This document shows positions 35,228 through 40,726 of a stretch of DNA of 40,726 bases, piece by piece; the stretch's first letter is position 1; each line of letters starts with the position of its first letter. The stretch covers positions 1-40,726 of the forward strand of contig JANQKU010000173.1 in the NCBI GenBank assembly GCA_028280955.1, written 5' to 3'. The notes beneath the pieces are model-generated. The model did no database searches, was not told the origin of the DNA, and saw nothing but the letters and a program-made list of their open reading frames with translations. The translations under genes were made by a program, and so were the position numbers. This DNA is from Opitutaceae bacterium. GTDB lineage: Bacteria; Verrucomicrobiota; Verrucomicrobiia; Opitutales; Opitutaceae.

Positions 35228-35851
35228 TCAGGGAGAAAGGCGTTCGATTATCCATCGACCTTCTGCCTTCCGAGTGTAGCGGAGACGATCATGAAGCCGG
35301 CTGGGGCGACCCTGCCAGAATTCGATACTGATGGGTTCGACGCGATACCCTCCCCAGAAGGGCGGGAGGGGAATGGTTTTACCGCGATACTTTTCCATGA
35401 GTTCGGCAATTCGTTTTTCCAGGGCGAAACGATCGGGCACGACTTGGCTTTGATGAGAGGCCCAGGCGCCGAGTTGGCTGCCAACGGGACGGCTGTAAAA
35501 GTAGGCTTCGGTTTCTTCCCGGGAGACTTTGGTGACGGCCCCTCTTATCTCGACTTGTCTCTCCAGGGAAATCCAGGGAAAGAGGAGGGAAACCTCCGGA
35601 TTTTGATCGATTTGCTGACCTTTGCGGCTGCCGTAATTGGTGTAAAAGACAAAGCCGGCGGCGCTGAATTCTTTGAGGAGAACTGTACGGGTAGCGGGTT
35701 GTGCGTTTGCTCCGACAGTTGCCAGAACCATGGCATTGGGTTCCGGGATTTTTACGTGAACGGCTTCGGCAAACCATTTTTCGAATTGTTTGAAGGGATC
35801 CGGATTCAGGTCAGCTTCCGTCAACCCGGCCAATTGATAGTTGCGCCGCAT
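35228..35851 (-). CDS. pdxH: Pyridoxamine 5'-phosphate oxidase
   Basis: 'MRRNYQLAGLTEADLNPDPFKQFEKWFAEAV', 'GFVFYTNYGSRKGQQIDQNPEVSLLFPW', 'SRPVGSQLGAWASHQS', 'PPFWGGYRV...FWQGRPSRLHDRLRY'. Start placed at MRRNYQ; the track ORF extends to 35956. Confidence 0.93.
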   Translation of the reverse strand: MRRNYQLAGLTEADLNPDPFKQFEKWFAEAVHVKIPEPNAMVLATVGANAQPATRTVLLKEFSAAGFVFYTNYGSRKGQQIDQNPEVSLLFPWISLERQVEIRGAVTKVSREETEAYFYSRPVGSQLGAWASHQSQVVPDRFALEKRIAELMEKYRGKTIPLPPFWGGYRVEPISIEFWQGRPSRLHDRLRYTRKAEGRWIIERLSP

Positions 35852-35978
35852 GTCCGCCACTTTAACGCCGGCTCCTTTGAAGAATTTCCAAATGGGCAGG
35901 GCAAAGGGGATATAGAAAAGATAGGAGGCAACTTTGCTGCGGGTGTGAGGACGCATTTTGATGTTAATTCAAATAGGT

Positions 35979-36470
35979 TTATTCTCGGGAGAGAGCCAGA
36001 ATCAAATCGCTTCTAGCCGGATACTGGGAAATGAGATCTGGAGCGTTTGCCAGACAGAGGTCGGACTCTATCCAGCCAGGCGAGAGGGTGCATCCGACCA
36101 GAGCCCACTGACCACCTGCCAGAAGCCTGGATCCCTGCCAAACATTTGCCGGGATGAGAGCTTGAGGTTCCTGGCCTGCGAGGAGGTTGTTTCCCAAGAT
36201 ACGTGTTTTGCTGTGACCATCCGGAAAAAGAAGCAGTTGTTCGATGGGGTCTCCGGCATAAAAGTGATAGAGTTCGTCATTTTTGAGTCGGTGAAGGGCT
36301 GAAAAATCGGTGGGTGTTATGAGAAAATAAATAGCTGTGGCCAGAGGGCGGAGCTCTCCTGATGTCTTAAATGTGGCATCCGTCCGGTAGGTTTGGCGAA
36401 AGAAACCGCCTTCTCCGGGCAGGGGCTCCAACTTCAGAGATGAGATGATTTTCTGAATGTCCGGGCTCAT
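35979..36470 (-). CDS. DUF985-type cupin
   Basis: 'LKLEPLPGEGGFFRQTYRT...ATAIYFLITPTDFSALHRLKNDELYHFYAGDPIEQLLL...VGCTLSPGWIESDL'. Start placed at MSPDIQ; the track ORF extends to 36605. Confidence 0.88.
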   Translation of the reverse strand: MSPDIQKIISSLKLEPLPGEGGFFRQTYRTDATFKTSGELRPLATAIYFLITPTDFSALHRLKNDELYHFYAGDPIEQLLLFPDGHSKTRILGNNLLAGQEPQALIPANVWQGSRLLAGGQWALVGCTLSPGWIESDLCLANAPDLISQYPARSDLILALSRE

Positions 36471-36739
36471 GAGGCTTTCAATTAGAGCAAGGGCGATCTC
36501 TATAATCAAGGTTGCACACCTCATTTTGAAGCCTCCTGATCGGCTTGCATTTCTAGGTCTTCCGTGTTCATTTTCGCCAATCGTCCCAGCTTTTTCCTCC
36601 GTCACTTCAGGATTGTCTCGTATATGACGATGGTTACGTTGGTCGGTTTATACACTTATTTAGATAACCTTATAGATACTTTTTATCGTACTCTGTGCCT
36701 TGTTTTCAAGGAGGGGAGTCGAAGCCAAACCTAGACATT

Positions 36740-38389
36740 ATGCCTAAGAATCTCAGTGAATTATCAGGACGGAAAGGGATTGTTGACAGTCTCTTCGAAA
36801 AGATGGGGCAGGCGGCTGTTGAAGAAGGAACGCCTTCTAAGGAAGAACTCGGGAAGTTGGCTGATGAGTTTCTGATTGGTAAGGCCAATACCTATGGAGC
36901 CGCGACATTTTATGATTTCATGAAGCCCGAGAACAAGGGCAAGAAGGTGTATGTCTGTAATGGTTCTGCCTGTCTCTGCGCCGAGACGCAGGATGGGGTC
37001 AAAAAAGAGCTGAAGAAGCATTTTAAAGAAGAAGAGATTGGGCACATGACGTGCTTGGGGCGTTGTCATGAAAATGCCGCTTTTCATCTCGGAGGTTATA
37101 ATTATTCGGGCAAGGCGATCAAAGAGATCCGTTCAGTGATCGCGGAAAACCATAAGTCATCCAGAGATTCTTATGCGGTCGAAGCTCATGGGATTGCGGT
37201 GCTCACGGCAGAATACGACAAAAAGGAACTTTTCCATTTGCTGCGTAATGCTTTGCGCCGCGATTCGATAGAGATTCTCGACGAAATCAAAGGGTCCGGT
37301 CTTCGCGGTAGAGGTGGCGCAGGGTTCCCCATAGGATTTAAGTTGGAATCCTGCCGATCGGTGGAAAGTGACACGAAATTTATCATTTGTAATGCGGATG
37401 AAGGAGATCCGGGAGCTTACTCAGACAGGTATTTGCTGGAGGAGAGGCCTTTGGCAGTGCTTTTTGGCATGATGGTCGCGGGTTATGCTGCCGGCGCTAA
37501 TTGGGGTGTTTTGTACATTCGTGCGGAATATCCGGATTCGGTGGAAATCATCGAATCGGCCATTGAGGAATTGAGGCATCAGAATTTGCTAGGAGAAGAT
37601 ATTCAAGGCTCCGGTTTTACTTTTGATTTTAAGATCATCAAAGCACAGGGCGCTTATATCTGTGGAGAAGAAACGGCGTTGATCAATTCGATCGAAGGAC
37701 AACGTCCAGAAGTGCGCGCGAGACCTCCTTATCCAACCCAAGAAGGTTTATTTGGCAAGCCGACTGCAGTGAACAATGTGGAGACTCTGGCGGGATTGTT
37801 ATATATTATTCAACATGGAGGCAGAGCTTACAAAGCGATTGGGACAGAGCGATCATCGGGAACGAAATTAGTCTGCCTGGATGGGCGCTTTAATCGTCCG
37901 GGGATAGTCGAAGTGGAAATGGGTACGCCGCTATCTGAAGTCGTCTATAAGTGGGGTGACGGATTTAAAGAACCGGTTAAGGCCTTGCATATTGGAGGTC
38001 CTCTGGGTGGGATCGTGCCACTGTCCAAGATTGATGATCTCACTGTCGATTTTGAGTCTTTCACCCAGGCAGGCTTTTTGCTGGGACATGCTTCTGTCGT
38101 GAGTATTCCAAAGACTTTTTCACTGATGGAGTATATCAATCATTTGTTTGATTTTGCCTCTTATGAAAGTTGTGGTAAGTGTTTCCCTTGCCGGTTGGGG
38201 ACAAAAAGAGGGCATGAACTTACGGAGGGCAGTTTGAAAAATGGGATGAAGATTGATCGGGAACTTTTTGATGACCTTTTGCACACGCTGGCATCAGGGT
38301 CGCTCTGTGCGCACGGAGGAGGCATCCCTTTACCTGTGCGAAATGCGATGGAGTATTTTAATGACGAACTGAAAGCTTACTTTAATTGA
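36740..38389 (+). CDS. Fused NuoE-NuoF-like diaphorase subunit of a formate dehydrogenase
   Basis: N-terminal thioredoxin-like 2Fe-2S (CNGSACLC...CLGRC), then NuoF ('GLRGRGGAGFPIGFK', 'NADEGDPGAYSDRYLLEERP', 'GAYICGEETALINSIEGQRPEVRARPPYPTQEGLFGKPTAVNNVET', 'SCGKCFPCRLGT'). Confidence 0.93.
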   Translation: MPKNLSELSGRKGIVDSLFEKMGQAAVEEGTPSKEELGKLADEFLIGKANTYGAATFYDFMKPENKGKKVYVCNGSACLCAETQDGVKKELKKHFKEEEIGHMTCLGRCHENAAFHLGGYNYSGKAIKEIRSVIAENHKSSRDSYAVEAHGIAVLTAEYDKKELFHLLRNALRRDSIEILDEIKGSGLRGRGGAGFPIGFKLESCRSVESDTKFIICNADEGDPGAYSDRYLLEERPLAVLFGMMVAGYAAGANWGVLYIRAEYPDSVEIIESAIEELRHQNLLGEDIQGSGFTFDFKIIKAQGAYICGEETALINSIEGQRPEVRARPPYPTQEGLFGKPTAVNNVETLAGLLYIIQHGGRAYKAIGTERSSGTKLVCLDGRFNRPGIVEVEMGTPLSEVVYKWGDGFKEPVKALHIGGPLGGIVPLSKIDDLTVDFESFTQAGFLLGHASVVSIPKTFSLMEYINHLFDFASYESCGKCFPCRLGTKRGHELTEGSLKNGMKIDRELFDDLLHTLASGSLCAHGGGIPLPVRNAMEYFNDELKAYFN

Positions 38390-38400
38390 GAGGAGAAACT

Positions 38401-40726
38401 ATGGGTAAGACAGCATACATCAATGATAAGCCTTTTGAGATAAAAGAGGGAGAGACAATATTATCATTCATGCGGCGGCATCAGGGCGAGGATTCGGTCC
38501 CGACACTTTGCGATGCGCCTAATCTGGATCCGTTCGGTTCCTGCCGAGTGTGTAGTGTGGATGTGGCACTGGAGAAAGAGGGTAAGACGAAGGCGATGGC
38601 TTCCTGCCATACACCGATAATGGAGGGAAACTATATTTATCCGGACTCGGATAATATCACCCGACTGCGAAAAAACATCATTGAATTGGTCCTTACGGAC
38701 CATCCACTGGAGTGTTTAACCTGTGAGGTGAATGGGAATTGCGAGCTGCAAACAGTGGCCGCACGCGTAGGCATAACAGAGGTGAGATACCCTGAGGGAG
38801 AGACCCATACAAACCGGGAGAAGGACAAGAGCCATCCTTACATGACATCGGATCTTTCCAAGTGCATAAACTGTTATCGATGTGTGCGCGCTTGTGATGA
38901 GGTGCAGGGTCAATTTGTGCTGAGCATGGCAGGCCGTGGTTTTGACAGCCATATTATCAAGGGAATGGACCAATCCTTTATGGATTCCGATTGTGTCAGC
39001 TGTGGGGCTTGTTCACAGGCATGTCCGACGTCCGCTATTTCGGATATTTTTATGTCGAAGTCCATTCAGTCGACCGAAAAGACGCGTACTATTTGTACGT
39101 ATTGTGGTGTGGGCTGCAATTTGGATGTCGCGACACGTAATGGAGAAATTCTCTCCATTCAGGCGCCTTATGATGCGGAGGTGAACAACGGGCACACATG
39201 CCTGAAGGGGCGGTATGCCTTTAAATTTTATAATCATAAAGATCGGTTGAGGTTTCCCCTGATCAAACGCAATGGAGAATTTGAAGAAGCCACCTGGGAC
39301 GAGGCCTACGATTTTATTGCGGAGAAACTGACTGGTTTTAAAGAGGAATTTGGTCCCGATTCGATTGCCGGCATTTCATCGGCCCGCTGCACCAATGAAG
39401 AAAATTACCTCATGCAGAAATTTATCCGTGCGGTGGTTGGTACCAATAATATTGATGGCTGTGCCCGAGTTTGTCACTCTCCCACAGCGCTGGGCATGCA
39501 GAGAACTTTCGGAACGGGAGCAGCTACTAATTCCATCAATGATTTAAATCATACGGATTGTATTTTGGTAATCGGCGCTAATCCGACGGATGGGCATCCC
39601 GTTACGGGCGCGAAATTAAAGCAGTTTGCCATGAAGGGCAAAACATCCATTGTTATCGATCCCAGGAGGATTGACCTGGCCAATTATGCGACACATCATG
39701 TCGCGCTGCGCCCCGGGACGAATGTGGCTGTCCTCAATATGATGATGTATTATATCATCGAGGAGGGATTGGTCGATGAGCAGTTTATCGAGAACAGGAC
39801 GGAGGGTTATGATGATTTCGTAAAGCATATCCGAGAAATGGATATGGAAAAAATGGAGCAGGTTTCCGGGGTTTCCCGGGAACAAATGCGTGAGGTAGCG
39901 ATTGCCTATGCATCGGCTCCCAATGCAATGAGTTTCCATGGCCTTGGGGTGACAGAGCATTCTCAGGGGACTTTCGCGGTGATGCAGATTGCTGACCTGG
40001 CTTTGTTGACGGGAAATATTGGACGAAAGGGTGTAGGGGTAAATCCACTACGCGGGCAGAACAATGTTCAGGGAATTGCCGATATGGGGGTCCAGCCTCA
40101 CCAGGGCGCCGGCTATATGGACGTAACCCTGCCGGAAGTCCATCAACAGTATGAAGAGTTTTATGGGGCAAAGCTGCCGTTACATGTCGGCTACAAAATT
40201 CCGCAGATGTTTGATGCAGCGATTGAAGGAAAGTTGAAGGCTCTCTGGATTATCGGCGAAGACATTGCGCAGACAGACCCCAATACCAATAAGGTCATTA
40301 AAGCCTTGGAAAGCACGGATTTGGTAGTTGTGCAGGAGATTTTCATGACAGAGACGGCCAAGTATGCCGATGTCATCCTTCCGGCTTCTTCCTTCCTGGA
40401 AAAAAGTGGAACCTTTACCAATGGAGAGCGGCGTGTGCAGCGAGTGAATCAAGTGGTGAAACCACTCCAGGGAACAAAGCCCGATGGGCAGATCGTGGTG
40501 GATATGATGAATCGTCTGGGCTACAAACAGCCTGACTATACAGCGGCAGGCGTTCTGGAAGAAATTTCAAAAATCGTCCCATTTTTTGCCGGGATTAAAT
40601 GGGAAGAGCTGGGAAAGAACGGAAAGCAATGGCCGGTAGGTCCCAGTGGGAAAGATACGAAAATTCTCCACAAAAAACAGTTCAGGCGAGGGTTGGGAAA
40701 ATTCGAATTTAAGCCATTCGAAGAGA
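38401..40726 (+). CDS. fdhA: Molybdopterin formate dehydrogenase alpha subunit (3' partial; absent from the supplied ORF track)
   Basis: Read directly in frame 1, with an SD-like GAGAGGAG before ATG. N-terminal 2Fe-2S 'CDAPNLDPFGSCRVCSVDV', 4Fe-4S 'CINCYRCVRACDE' and 'CVSCGACSQACPT', molybdopterin 'TICTYCGVGCNL', 'NNIDGCARVCHSPTALGM'. Open to the window end. Confidence 0.94.
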   Translation, partial: MGKTAYINDKPFEIKEGETILSFMRRHQGEDSVPTLCDAPNLDPFGSCRVCSVDVALEKEGKTKAMASCHTPIMEGNYIYPDSDNITRLRKNIIELVLTDHPLECLTCEVNGNCELQTVAARVGITEVRYPEGETHTNREKDKSHPYMTSDLSKCINCYRCVRACDEVQGQFVLSMAGRGFDSHIIKGMDQSFMDSDCVSCGACSQACPTSAISDIFMSKSIQSTEKTRTICTYCGVGCNLDVATRNGEILSIQAPYDAEVNNGHTCLKGRYAFKFYNHKDRLRFPLIKRNGEFEEATWDEAYDFIAEKLTGFKEEFGPDSIAGISSARCTNEENYLMQKFIRAVVGTNNIDGCARVCHSPTALGMQRTFGTGAATNSINDLNHTDCILVIGANPTDGHPVTGAKLKQFAMKGKTSIVIDPRRIDLANYATHHVALRPGTNVAVLNMMMYYIIEEGLVDEQFIENRTEGYDDFVKHIREMDMEKMEQVSGVSREQMREVAIAYASAPNAMSFHGLGVTEHSQGTFAVMQIADLALLTGNIGRKGVGVNPLRGQNNVQGIADMGVQPHQGAGYMDVTLPEVHQQYEEFYGAKLPLHVGYKIPQMFDAAIEGKLKALWIIGEDIAQTDPNTNKVIKALESTDLVVVQEIFMTETAKYADVILPASSFLEKSGTFTNGERRVQRVNQVVKPLQGTKPDGQIVVDMMNRLGYKQPDYTAAGVLEEISKIVPFFAGIKWEELGKNGKQWPVGPSGKDTKILHKKQFRRGLGKFEFKPFEE

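Noticed and set aside
35078-36016. 312-aa plus-strand ORF
   Set aside because: Antisense to the clearly recognisable pdxH and the 5' end of the RmlD-like gene; a shadow ORF with no family features.
39466-39480. Possible selenocysteine at the FdhA active-site motif (CARVxH)
   Set aside because: The codon is TGT (Cys), not TGA; no SECIS need be invoked.
1-40726. tRNA/rRNA genes or IS transposases
   Set aside because: None recognised by eye. No transposase-like protein in the ORF track. A tRNAscan/Infernal run would be needed for certainty.

Overview
The window is protein-coding dense and reads like a free-living, probably Verrucomicrobia/PVC-type bacterium (inferred from gene content, not proven). 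From left to right:
(i) A giant surface or secreted multidomain protein, open at the left edge (LamG/ConA-like, DUF2341, FN3, PA14 and Ca-binding repeats).
(ii) A Sec-exported RHS/YD-repeat protein with an AT-rich variable C-terminal tip. It is followed by two diverged paralogous exported small proteins (immunity candidates), apparent coding debris and further orphan ORFs. This is a candidate polymorphic-toxin island.
(iii) A glycosidase-like gene that may be 5'-truncated at the island boundary.
(iv) A DUF4143 AAA ATPase whose start codon abuts a concentric palindrome.
(v) A TamB/Omp85 pair, a RelE/HigB-type toxin-antitoxin pair, an RNA (uracil-5)-methyltransferase, a BNR_4-like protein, a voltage-gated K+ channel with a C-terminal zinc ribbon, a lipoate ligase-like protein, a PgpH-ectodomain-like protein without an HD domain, an RmlD-like reductase, PdxH and a DUF985 cupin.
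(vi) A formate dehydrogenase locus (fused NuoEF-like subunit plus FdhA, open at the right edge; the FdhA ORF is missing from the supplied track).
Between about 19.4 and 34.3 kb, many intergenic gaps carry a dispersed repeat built from 9-nt units (ACARGATTA). Two near-identical inverted copies flank the K+ channel gene and differ by exactly one 9-nt unit. The strongest candidates for something undescribed are this 9-mer composite repeat family, the RHS tip/immunity island, and the hairpin at the DUF4143 ATPase start. No homology search was run. Family calls rest on motif recognition from the translations.
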